Below, piece by piece: positions 46,429 to 56,747 of a DNA stretch of 64,000 bases (positions within the stretch are counted from its first letter, which is position 1; every line of letters begins with the position of its first letter). The notes under the pieces are model-generated. The model ran no database searches. It was not told the origin of the DNA and saw only the letters and a program-made list of their open reading frames with translations. Location: contig JADJYH010000010.1 in NCBI GenBank assembly GCA_016719855.1, positions 1-64,000 of the forward strand, written 5' to 3'. A program made the translations under genes and the position numbers. Source of the stretch: Saprospiraceae bacterium (GTDB lineage: Bacteria; Bacteroidota; Bacteroidia; Chitinophagales; Saprospiraceae).

Positions 46429-49400
46429 ATGTTCATTTTTAGGACGGTACTATTAACAGCACTGTTGTTCCTGTGTGGGCAAACCGTCTTTTCCCAATGT
46501 GCGCTGGTCTGCAACAACAGCATCATGGTGGCGCTCGACAACACGGGCAACACCACCATCTACCCACCGATGCTCTTGCAGAGTTCCAATGGCTGCTCCA
46601 ACAACTTTACCATCACCATCGAGGACGAAGACGGCAACCAGCACGGCCAACAACTCGACGCCTCACTGATTGACCAACAGCTCGTGGCCACGCTGCTCCA
46701 TCCCGCCAGCGGCAATTCCTGCACCGCAACGATTATCCTCATTGACAACCTGCCGCCTGTGATTGATTGCAGCAACGACACGGTTTTTGTTTGGTGCAAC
46801 TTCCCGCTCGAAGACTTGGAAACGCCTTCAGTCACCGACAACGTAAGCCCCGCCGACAGTATCGAATTTACCTACACAGATGTGCTGACCGACCTCGCTT
46901 GCGATGATTCAGTGGGCAACGTGCCTGTCACCGCCTACCTCCAGCGCACTTGGACGGCCACGGACGAGCACGGCAACAGCACGCAGTGTACGCAGCATGT
47001 TTTCCTGAAAAAAGCGACGCTAATGATGGTGGAGTTCCCGAAAAACAGGGACGGCGTACAAAAACCAGCCCTTGAGTGCAGTGTGAGAGACCCGCTAAAT
47101 TTCAACATCACCGGCTACCCGATGATTGACAGCACATGGATGGACAACACCCTTAGCTGCGACCTGATAGTTTCCTTCAACGACCAGCAGATTCCGATTT
47201 GTGGCGGCAGCCGCAAAATCCTTCGCACCTGGTCCATCTTCGACATCTGCACCGAGGATTTCAGGATTTTCACCCAAATAATCCGGGTAATTGACACCAC
47301 GCCACCTGCAGTCACTTGCCCTGCGAACATGAGCTTCACCACTTATCCAAGTGTTTGCACGGCACAAGTTTATTTGCCGCAGGCTGACGGAACGGATGCT
47401 TGCTCAGGCGCCACGGTGACGCCATCTTGGCAGTTTGGCACGGGCAACGGCCCGTTCAACAACGTGCCGGTCGGCAACTACACCGTAACGTTCACGGCCA
47501 CGGACGGCTGCAACAACAGCAGCACCTGCCAGATGACCGTGACCGTGAAGGACGTGGTGAAGCCAGTGGCGCTTTGCGAAAGCCAAGTACAGGCCAACCT
47601 CCTTGACGACGGTACGACACTGATTTTTGCGGAAACATTCGACAACCGCCGCCACGACAACTGCGCCATTGACCACATGGAAGTTAGCTGGGGCGGCCAG
47701 CCGTTCGACACGTTTGTTTCTTTTGATTGTGAAAACATCGGTGCCCCCATCACCGTGACACTGAAAGTGGTGGACGCAGGCGGCCTCACGAGCACCTGCC
47801 TCAGCTCCGCCTTCGTGAAAGACCAAGTTAAACCCGAAATAATCTGCCCCGGCCCGGTGACCATCGGCTGCGGACAAGACTACAACAACCCGGCACTGAC
47901 CGGCCAGCCATTTGCCACCGACAACTGCGACGTGGCGACGACGACCTACTCGAACCAGGTAAACCTGAACAACTGTGGCAACGGCATCGTGACCCGCACT
48001 TGGACCGCCAAGGACGTGAGCAACAACGCCGCCTCCTGCCAACAGACCGTGACCATCGCCGACAATACACCGATTACCGTGACTTTCCCTGCCGACATAC
48101 TTTCTTACCTATGTGAGACCAACACCGACATCAGCGCAACGGGCGACGTGGTGGTGACGGGCCAAGATTGCGAGCAACTGCAGATTACCCACACCGATTA
48201 CTTTTTCTATACAGCGCAGCCTGCCTGCTACAAGCTCATCCGCAACTGGGCGGTGATTGACTGGTGCTCGTACCAGCCGAACGACCCCAATGGCGTGGGT
48301 TTTTGGGAATCAACGCAGGTGATCGAAGTGCGGGACAGCACGTCCCCAGTGCTTACCTGTCCGGCCAATTTTACAGCGGGCATTGATGGACTCAACTGCC
48401 AAGAATTCGTGACGGTACCGCTCCCCGACATTGATGATTGCAGTGCCCAAGTGACGGTGACCAACAACTCACCATTTGCCCAAAGCCCGAACGGCGCTGC
48501 GAGCGGTACTTACCCAAAGGGTATCCACACCGTGACCTACATGGCGGCGGATGGCTGCGGAAATACCGCTTCCTGCACCACGAAGGTGACGGTGAAGGAC
48601 TCCCAAGCCCCAAGCCCCGTCTGCAACAACGGCGTGGCAGTGACCATCCAACAAAATGGCATCGTGACGCTGACGCCCTCGATGATCAACAACGGCAGCA
48701 GCGACAACTGCTCGCCGACGCAAAGCCTGATTTTGCAGGTAAGCCCGAACACTTTCGACTGCCAAAGCATTGGCACCAAAACCGTTACGCTGACGGTGAC
48801 CGACCAATCTGGCAACAGCGCCTTCTGCCAAACCAACGTGGTGGTGCAGGACAACTTCAACGTTTGCAGCACAGGCAACCTGGCTACCATTGCTGGTAAG
48901 CTGGCCCGCCAAAACGGCGACCCACTTTCAGGGAAGCTAGTTGGCCTCAGCGGCGGCCTCAGCATCGGGATGCAGAGCAACGTGGACGGCACTTATGCCT
49001 TCCCCAACCTTCCTTTGGGACAAGACTACACACTGACACCAAGCTACAACACTAAACCGCTGAACGGCGTCACGACCTACGACATCGTGCTCATCCGTCG
49101 GCATATCCTGAATATTGCGCTACTCGACAACCCGTACCATATCATCGCTGCCGACGTGAACCGCTCCGGCGCTGTCACCACACTTGATTTGGTACACTTG
49201 CAGCAACTGATTTTGAACATCACCTCGGCTTTCCCGAACAACACGCCTTCGTGGCGCTTTGTGCCGGTGAGCTACAACTTCCCGATACCGACGAACCCGT
49301 TCAGCGAGACTTTCCCGGAAATAATCGCCCTCGACGACATTGTGGGCAATTACTGGACGGCGGACTTTGTGGGGATAAAAGTGGGTGACGTGAACAACAG

Positions 49401-50151
49401 CGCCAGCCCGTCCACCTTCGATGGTGAGGACGGAGATGAGCGCAGCACTTTTGATAACTTCCTGAAATTCAGCACAAAAGAAATTGAATTGGTTGCTGGC
49501 CGTGATTATGCCATCCCCTTCGTGGCGCACCCAGAACGCGTCATGGCCGGCTTCCAGTTTACCCTTGATTATGATGATAAAATGCTTGACTTCACAGCCG
49601 TTGGCAATGACGGGGCGGGCTTGCTGAAAGCCAGCAACTTCGGCCTCCCGCAGTCGCTCGGCACCAGCGCCCTGACGGTGAGCTGGGTGAACGAATCGGC
49701 CACGGAACTGACGGAATCGGGTGCGGTATTTACCCTGAAGTTTAAGGCGAAAAGCAATGGTCGGCTTTCCAGCGCATTGAAAATCAATTCTTTGCAAACG
49801 GCTGCCGAGGCTTACGCCGGAGATTTTAGCTCAAAAGACACCAATTTTGAAACTTGGGGAGTCGGGCTTGAATTCGAGCCTGCGGCGATGGAAGCACCAG
49901 TGCTCTTCCGCAACTTCCCCAATCCATTTGACCAAAAAACGACCGTTGAATTCTACTTGCCGGAGGCAACAAATGTCAGCTTCCGCCTCCACGACCAGTT
50001 CGGCAGGCTGCTGAAAACCTGGAGCGACGACTACGACCAGGGCCGCCACGAACTGCCACTTGACCTGACCGGCCTTCCACCCGGTATCCTGCTCCTCGAA
50101 ATGGACGCAGGCGACTTCCAGCGACAAGTAATCAAAATGATGAAAAACTAA
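46429..50151 (+). CDS. giant HYR-repeat surface protein with dockerin- and cohesin-like domains and T9SS type A signal
   Basis: 1,240 residues from ATG at 46429, which starts the signal peptide MFIFRTVLLTALLFLCGQTVFS. Repeated HYR/Ig-like modules follow (PPAVTCPANM about 288; VKPEIICPGPV about 467; SPVLTCPANF about 636). Then come a carboxypeptidase-regulatory-like domain (about 815-885), a type I dockerin-like repeat (AADVNRSGAVTTLDLVHLQQ, about 905-935), a cohesin-like domain (AGFQFTLDYDDKMLDFTAVG, about 1015-1135) and a type A sorting domain (NFPNPFDQKTTVEFYLPEA, 1155-1240). Intact. Likely exported by T9SS and attached to the cell surface; adhesion is the probable role. Confidence 0.88.
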   Translation: MFIFRTVLLTALLFLCGQTVFSQCALVCNNSIMVALDNTGNTTIYPPMLLQSSNGCSNNFTITIEDEDGNQHGQQLDASLIDQQLVATLLHPASGNSCTATIILIDNLPPVIDCSNDTVFVWCNFPLEDLETPSVTDNVSPADSIEFTYTDVLTDLACDDSVGNVPVTAYLQRTWTATDEHGNSTQCTQHVFLKKATLMMVEFPKNRDGVQKPALECSVRDPLNFNITGYPMIDSTWMDNTLSCDLIVSFNDQQIPICGGSRKILRTWSIFDICTEDFRIFTQIIRVIDTTPPAVTCPANMSFTTYPSVCTAQVYLPQADGTDACSGATVTPSWQFGTGNGPFNNVPVGNYTVTFTATDGCNNSSTCQMTVTVKDVVKPVALCESQVQANLLDDGTTLIFAETFDNRRHDNCAIDHMEVSWGGQPFDTFVSFDCENIGAPITVTLKVVDAGGLTSTCLSSAFVKDQVKPEIICPGPVTIGCGQDYNNPALTGQPFATDNCDVATTTYSNQVNLNNCGNGIVTRTWTAKDVSNNAASCQQTVTIADNTPITVTFPADILSYLCETNTDISATGDVVVTGQDCEQLQITHTDYFFYTAQPACYKLIRNWAVIDWCSYQPNDPNGVGFWESTQVIEVRDSTSPVLTCPANFTAGIDGLNCQEFVTVPLPDIDDCSAQVTVTNNSPFAQSPNGAASGTYPKGIHTVTYMAADGCGNTASCTTKVTVKDSQAPSPVCNNGVAVTIQQNGIVTLTPSMINNGSSDNCSPTQSLILQVSPNTFDCQSIGTKTVTLTVTDQSGNSAFCQTNVVVQDNFNVCSTGNLATIAGKLARQNGDPLSGKLVGLSGGLSIGMQSNVDGTYAFPNLPLGQDYTLTPSYNTKPLNGVTTYDIVLIRRHILNIALLDNPYHIIAADVNRSGAVTTLDLVHLQQLILNITSAFPNNTPSWRFVPVSYNFPIPTNPFSETFPEIIALDDIVGNYWTADFVGIKVGDVNNSASPSTFDGEDGDERSTFDNFLKFSTKEIELVAGRDYAIPFVAHPERVMAGFQFTLDYDDKMLDFTAVGNDGAGLLKASNFGLPQSLGTSALTVSWVNESATELTESGAVFTLKFKAKSNGRLSSALKINSLQTAAEAYAGDFSSKDTNFETWGVGLEFEPAAMEAPVLFRNFPNPFDQKTTVEFYLPEATNVSFRLHDQFGRLLKTWSDDYDQGRHELPLDLTGLPPGILLLEMDAGDFQRQVIKMMKN

Positions 50152-50216
50152 TTGAGAATTGAAAATTGAAAATGCCTGTGGCGAGTACTATCATTCTCAA
50201 TTCTCAATTTTCAATT
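50151..50216. repeat. tandem-repeat-armed hairpin (AATTGAAAATTG units)
   Basis: TTGAGAATTGAAAATTGAAAATG faces CATTCTCAATTCTCAATTTTCAA, beginning on the stop codon of the first adhesin and followed by AAAA. Probable terminator. Confidence 0.8.
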
Positions 50217-50669
50217 AAAAAATACCCATGTTCATATCGACAGACCCGATTGTGAATCTACGATTCTATAGCCAGATAGAACATTCACTTTGACCATTTT
50301 ACACACAATTACACACACACATTTTTAGCTCGGGCTGTCTAAAATCCGGTATCCAAATCAAAAGGACTGATACTATGAGAAAACGTCCCATGAACTTTTG
50401 AAAGGTACCACCGACCACAGGGCCTGGCGGAGGGAGCCGACTACAAACATACTGTAGTAGCCCCTTCGCCACGGTTCCGGTTGGATGAAAGGAGTGATGA
50501 GTGATGAGTGATGAGTTATGAGCGAAGAGAAACCGTGAACTCATAACTAATAACTCATAACTAAATAGGTTAACAATCAAGACTTTACAAATAAAAGACA
50601 GAGCAAAAAAAGCACTTGGCAATCATTAGCAATTTTAAATCAATCAATCATTAACAATTTTAGTATCCC
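50217..50669. other. intergenic region between the two adhesin genes
   Basis: No gene. It contains an 8-codon ORF at 50375-50401 with the start context ACTATGAGAAAA and the hairpin at 50493-50563. Confidence 0.5.
50493..50563. repeat. tandem-repeat-armed hairpin (GTGATGA/TTATGAG units)
   Basis: GTGATGAGTGATGAGTGATGAGTTATGAG faces CTCATAACTAATAACTCATAAC across about 16 bases. Same word family as 30685-30762. Confidence 0.7.
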
Positions 50670-53600
50670 ATGAGAAAATTCGAGTTTACTAAACCCATCA
50701 AGTGCACCCCGACGACCATCTGGGATGCTACTACATGCGGGTTGCACGGTGCGGGTCGCCTACTTCGGGCGGTAGCACTGGTGAGCCTGCTGGTGTTTGC
50801 AAGCTGGGGACACAGTGCTTTTGCTCAATGCGCCCTCGTTTGCAACGACGATTTGAACGTATCACTGCCCGGCCCAGGCGAATATTGTACACTGGAAATG
50901 ACCGCCGACATCCTGCTGGAAGACCCAGCAGCTTGTGCCGGTCCATACACGGTCTCGCTGCTGACGCTGCAAGGCTTGCCTTTGGCTTCCAGCCCATACG
51001 TGAACGCCACCCATATTGGCCTGACCCTGATTTACTCGGTGGCGGAGCCAGGCGGCAACTCCTGCTGGGGCACCCTCACCGTGGAGGACAAGCTCGGCCC
51101 GGAAATCACCGTATGCGGCGACCTGACGATGACCTGCCTTGCCAACTACAAGCCGACCATTGATGGTGGCAGTGCACCGACACCCACCGTTTACGATTGC
51201 TCTGGCGTGGCCAGCTTCAGTTATACCGACGTCATTGACCACGGCACTTGCAATTCCACTTATGTGGCGCTGGTGTACCGCACTTGGACGGCAGTGGACG
51301 CCCACGGCTACGTCAGTACTTGTTCGCAGTACATCACCGTGCAACGAGTGACACTGGCGAATCCGATTTTTACGCCAGTTTGCCCTGCCAACGTTGAGTT
51401 GCAGTGCGGCATCGGTTCGCAAAATACCAGCCCATCGGCTACTGGTTATCCCAAAATCACGGTGAACGGTGTACTGTACCCGGTGATTCCCGGTGCCAAC
51501 ACTTTCTGCGAAATTGCTGCTTCCTACAACGACGAAGAGTTCATCATCTGCGGCGGCGGCAAGAAGATACTTCGTACTTGGACGATTTACGACTGGTGCC
51601 TACCGACCACGCCCGGCAACGGCAACCCTTGGTCCTGCATCCAGGTAATCAAGAAGCACGACACCACGCCCCCTGTGATTGCCTGCCCCGCGCCCATCGT
51701 GCAGGGCAGTGCCTCCGGCGGCTGCTACGCATCGTTCAACTTGCCTCCGGCAACGGTCACTGATGCCTGCTCGGCCTTCACTGTCAAGGTACTGACACCG
51801 TTCGGCATCGTGAACGGCAACGGCGGCCCGATTTTAAACGTGCCAGTTGGCATCCACAACATCACCTACATCGCCACCGACGCTTGCGGCAACGTCAGCC
51901 AGTGCAACACGACTATGCAGGTCAATGACGTTACTGCACCTGTGGCGGTTTGCATCCAGTTCACGACGGTTTCACTGACGGACGACGGAACTGCCATCGT
52001 TTCGGCCAGTTCGTTCAACAACGGCAGCACGGACAACTGTGGCATTGACCACTTGCTCGTGAGCCGTATGCCCTCCGACTGCGACGTGGACGGCACCCCG
52101 TTCGACGCTTATGCGCCTTTCAGTTGCTGCGATATTGGCGAGACTTTGATAGTTGCCCTGCGGGTGTACGACGCCGCTGGCAATTTCAACACTTGCATGG
52201 TAGAGGTGGAAGTCCAGGATAAAATTGACCCAATCATCTCCTGCCCGCCAAACAAAACCATCGAGTGCTCAGACCCGGTACCTGCCGTTACGACACCATT
52301 CTTCAGCGACAACTGCGCTGGCGCAACTTGGACGCACACGGAAACCGACAACATCACGAACTGCGGCACTGGCTACATCTGGCGCACCTACACCGTGACC
52401 GATGCCAGCGGCAGAACCGCTTCCTGCACACAGACCATCACCGTCATCAACTCCTACCCGTTCAATGCTACAGGCATCGTTTGGCCTTGGGACACCACCA
52501 TCTACACATGCGACCCCGACCTGGAGCCGGGCGACCTGGCCACGGGCTACGATGTGCCGACCATCACGGAAGACGGCTGCGACCTTTGTCGCCATTACGC
52601 ACACCTGACCAATTGTTGGCGACGAACTTCCCGGCTTGCTTTAAAATTCTAAGGAAATGGATAGTGATTGACTGGTGCCAGTACAACCCGAACTTGCCGG
52701 GCAGCCCCGGCTACTGGGAGCACGTACAGGTGGTGAAAGTCATGGACAACGAAGCCCCGATCATTGCTTGCCCAGGCAACGTAACGGTGGAAAGTTTGGA
52801 TGCCAGCTGCGGGTACGGTGCTGTCTCCGTTCCAGCACTGTCGGCCACCGATTGCAGCACCAGCCTCGTTTGGACAACGAAGATTGACTTCAACTCCAAC
52901 GGCACGCAAGACCAGGCTGGTACCAGCCCGAACCTTAGCGGCAACTACCCGTTTGGCGTACACGCCGTTACGGTGACAGTGGAGGACAAATGTGGCAACT
53001 TCTCGACCTGCAATTTCACCATCACTGTAGTGGACGGCAAGAAGCCAACCCCTATCTGCGTAAACGGCCTTGCCGTGGAACTGATGCCGATGAACGGCGG
53101 TGGCATGATTCAGCTCACGCCAAGCATGTTCAACTCCGGTAGTTTCGACAACTGCACCAGCTCGCAGAACCTGGACTTTGAAATCGTGCCTTCCCTTTTC
53201 GATTGCGACGACGTGGGCACCAACATCGTGACCATGTACGTGACCGACGAAGCTGGCAACACCGACTACTGCGAGACCTACGTCATCATCCAGGACAATA
53301 TGGTGATTTGTCCATCGCCACTGACTGCTGGCGTGAACGGCAACATCGCCGATGCGAGCGGCAGCGGGATGGGCAACGTGTCTGTCAATGTGAGCGGCAA
53401 TGGCCCGCTCACGGCGCCGTCCGTCACCTCCGCCAACGGCAACTTCTTGTTCCCGAACCTGAGCCTGAGCTACGACTACACCTTCACGCCGAACTACAAC
53501 ATGGCGCCGATGAACGGTGTGACGACCTACGACCTCGTGCTGATGACCCGGCATATCCTGAACATCCAGCCGCTCGATTCGCCGTTCAAAATCATCGCTG

Positions 53601-54592
53601 CCGACGTGAACAAGTCCGGCACGGTGACGACCGCCGACGTGGTGGAGCTTCGCAAACTGGTGCTTCAGATTATCCCGACGTTCACGAACAATACATCTTG
53701 GCGATTTATTGACAAAGACCACGTGTTCAGCAATCCTGCGAACCCATTCACCACGCCATTCCCCGAGTTTTTCAACATCAACGACCTGGCCGCAAGCCAG
53801 AACGGTGTTGACTTTGTAGCGGTGAAAGTGGGCGACGTGAACGGCTCTGCCGTGACCAACTTCGGTGGTGGCGGTGGCAACACCGGCAACCGGAACTTCG
53901 CAGGTGAGCTTGATTTTGTAGTGGATGAAATGTCCCTCGAAGCTGGCCAAACCTACCGTGTGCCCTTCCGGGCCAACAATTTCGTCAACCTCACGGGCTA
54001 CCAGTTCGCCCTTCAGTTCAACCCTGAAGCGCTTGTGCTGGCAGACATCGAGGCAGGCGAACTGGAAGGATTGAACGAGTCGAACTTCGGTTTGACAATG
54101 CTCGAAGACGGTATTATCACGACTAGCTGGGACAATTCAAAAAACACACTACACGACAACAACACAGTTCTTTTTTCGCTGGTTTTCAAGGCAAACACAA
54201 AGTCAGAATTGAGCAAAATGCTCCAAGTTTCGGGTGCAGTAATCCCCGCTGAGGCTTATCGCACGGCTGGCCAGGACGCCGAACTGCTCAACGTGAACCT
54301 CCGGTTCAACAACGCCGAACAGGCCGCAACTACTGACTTTGAATTACTGCAAAACAACCCGAACCCGTTCCGTGAAACCACGGCGATTGGGTTCCGTTTG
54401 CCGGAGGCTGGAAAAGCCACACTGACCGTGTACGACCTGTCGGGCAAGGTGTTGAAGACGATTTCGAACGATTTTGCAAAAGGTTACAACGAAATCATCC
54501 TGAACCAGAACGAACTGGGCGCCTCGGGCATCCTGTTCTACCAACTCGAAACTGATACGCAAACTGCTACCCGCCGAATGGTGCGGCTGTAA
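50670..54592 (+). CDS. second giant HYR/dockerin/cohesin surface protein with T9SS type A signal, frameshifted
   Basis: About 1,307 residues, a tandem paralogue of the preceding gene. A long N-region (MRKFEFTKPIKCTPTTIWD) precedes the signal peptide hydrophobic core AVALVSLLVFASWGHSAFA. HYR-like repeats (PPVIACPAPI, APIIACPGNV), a carboxypeptidase-regulatory-like domain, a dockerin-like repeat (AADVNKSGTVTTADVVELRK, about 976-1000), a cohesin-like domain (GYQFALQFNPEALVLADIEA, about 1080-1206) and a type A sorting domain (NNPNPFRETTAIGFRLPEAG) follow. One base is missing near 52580-52625, where the paralogue reads continuously. Confidence 0.87.
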
Positions 54593-54595
54593 GAA

Positions 54596-54661
54596 TTGGG
54601 GTATTGGGTTATTGGGGTATTCAGAATTCACCCAATAACCCAATAACTCAATACCCCAATA
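54596..54661. repeat. tandem-repeat-armed hairpin (CCCAATAA units)
   Basis: TTGGGGTATTGGGTTATTGGGGTATT faces AATAACCCAATAACTCAATACCCC, directly after the second adhesin and followed by AATAAAA. Probable terminator. Confidence 0.8.
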
Positions 54662-54838
54662 AAATGACAGAGGGGGTGGGTCCCAAATGCCCGCCCCCGA
54701 CTTGCTCTGAATCTGTTTTTTACACAAACAAAACCGCTTCTGGCCTTTCGCCGGAGGCGGTTTTTTGCCTTGAATTGGCCGGTTTGATTGGGAATTTATC
54801 CTCTAAACAGACTTAACGGCCACCAATAAACTGCCAAC

Positions 54839-56570
54839 TCAAATCTCCTCCCACCTGTCCCCCTGCGCCACGATGAACACTGCACCCGGCTTCGGCGGCC
54901 ACTGCTTCATTTCCACCCGGCAGCCGTTGCCGTCCGTGCGGAAACGGTACTGCGCCGTCTGGTAGTCGCCGAGGCCCATGCCGTAGAGCCACCACCAGTT
55001 GCCCCACTGCTTGAACTGGAGCCGAAAAATGCCTGTCGTGCTGTCCCGACTGGCGGTAAATCCATCGGTCGGGGCGGTCAGGTTGAACTGGGCGACTTGG
55101 TAAAAATCGCCTGCCGCTGGTTTGTCGGCGAGGTAGCGGAGAGCGTGTTTCAGCGCCAGGTTTTCCCGGGAGAAATCCTTGAACATTGGCACGCCGTGAA
55201 GGTTTTCCGGCGAGGCAAGCACGTACACCTCCGGGGCATCCTGCCAGCGGAAATCGGCGAGCAGGCTGCTCACGATGCGGGCACTCTGATGCCAGTACAC
55301 TGTCATTTTTTGGAGAAAAAAAATGGATACCACGAGCCATGCTGCGAACAGCCCATTGCGAAGCCACCGAGGAAAAAAGTCGAGCAGTGCCACCAGCCCG
55401 ATGAAGAAAAACAGTGAGGGCAGGTAGCCGTAGCGGTCGTTTTCGCCGTTGAGGACGTAGGCCACGTAGAGGTTGGCCACCGGGGCGAGGGCGAGGAAAA
55501 ACAGCAGCCAGCCGATGCCAGCGAGGCGCAGTTTTTTTGCCACCAACGTCGGGGAGGTTTTGTACCTCCCCGACGTTTTGATTAACCAACTCACCGCCAG
55601 CAAACCCACCGCCAATCCGCTCCATGCCACCGCCGGTTTTTCAAAAAAAAGCACCAGCCACTCCTTGCCGCCGTGCGGCCATTCCCGCCAAAACAAGAGG
55701 TATTTGGTGAAGTATTTCAGGCAGTTGGCAGCGATGATTCGTAGGTCGAAGTTGAGGTGGACGGCCTCGCCGTAGTGGCCCGCCCAGCCGCCGAGGATGA
55801 GTTTGTTGAGGAGGAAATAAATGAGAAGCAGCAGGGCATACGGCAGCATTATTTTTTGCCAAATTTTTCTAATGCGCTCTTTGTCGCTTTTGTCATTACC
55901 GAAGGCAACCTCTGCGTCACGTTTAGTAGCCATGCGTGACTCAGAGGTTGCCTTCGGCAATGACAAAAAATACAACGCCAACGCCAACAACGGCAACGCC
56001 AGCGCCAGCTCAAAAGTAAATAGCGCCACCACAAAAAGCCCATGTGACACCAGCAGGTGCACCGTCTTTTTCCCCTCCAAATATTTCAACAAAAACAGCA
56101 GCGAACCGAGCATCAGTAGTGTGCAGAACAGGAAGTTGAAGCAGACCCGCCAGACCACCACCTCGGCTTGGTAGGGCGAAAGCAGAAAGAGCAAACTGGC
56201 CATCAGCGCTGGCACAAACGGGCGACTTTGGCCGTTTTTTGCGAAGATTTTTTTTGCCAAAACGAAACCCATGAAGCCGTTCGCCACGTGCAGGGAAGTG
56301 AAGACGAGGTACCACCCGATGCCACCCACGCCGAACCATTTCACGAAAAAATAGAGGAAAAAATTGGTGACCTGGTGCATGGCCGGAAAGCCAAAGCAAG
56401 TCCAAACACCGCCGAATGTGGCTCCATCCAACCGGTGCAGCAGCCCAGTGAAGTCGGTGACGAAGCCCGCCTGCGCCGTGCGCCTGGTACAGCAGGTGTA
56501 CCAGTGTGAGGAACAGGGCCGCCACGAGGGCATTTTCACGAAAAACAGGGTTCTGCCAAAGTGATTTCAT
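54839..56570 (-). CDS. polytopic membrane protein of unknown function, frameshifted
   Basis: About 576 residues starting MKSLWQNPVFRENALVAALF; one frame change near 56480-56490. About ten hydrophobic segments are visible (LLMLGSLLFLLKYL, LLVSHGLFVVALFTFELALALPLLALALYFL, MLPYALLLLIYFLLNKLIL and others), then a 150-residue soluble C-terminal region. The helix layout recalls PMT/O-antigen-type membrane glycosyltransferases, but no catalytic motif is certain. Two palindromic elements lie within the frame (55545-55577 and 55888-55967); the latter encodes SLPKATSESRMATKRDAEV plus AFGND between two membrane helices. Confidence 0.7.
55545..55577. repeat. palindromic element, copy 2 (14-bp arms, 5-bp loop)
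   Basis: AACGTCGGGGAGGT and its exact reverse complement around TTTGT, in frame inside the membrane-protein gene (encoding TSGRYKTSPTLV). Same element as 12234-12266. Confidence 0.85.
55888..55967. repeat. 33-bp-armed palindrome inside the membrane-protein gene
   Basis: TTTTGTCATTACCGAAGGCA... continues to about 55921 and is matched by its near-perfect reverse complement at 55935-55967 around a 13-base loop. It is translated as part of the host protein. Confidence 0.85.
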
Positions 56571-56747
56571 CTAATATTTCCGGTTTGGCCGGAGTGCGTA
56601 ATTTTGACGCCAAGGGATTTTGAAGGATTGAATGGTCGGAAGCTTTGAACCAAATGAGTCATTGCGCCAGTTCACACCTTCACCATCAACCTTTTCGCCG
56701 GGTTAAACTTCCGAAAACTTGTTCGGATTTGGGAAAGACTTTCTGCA

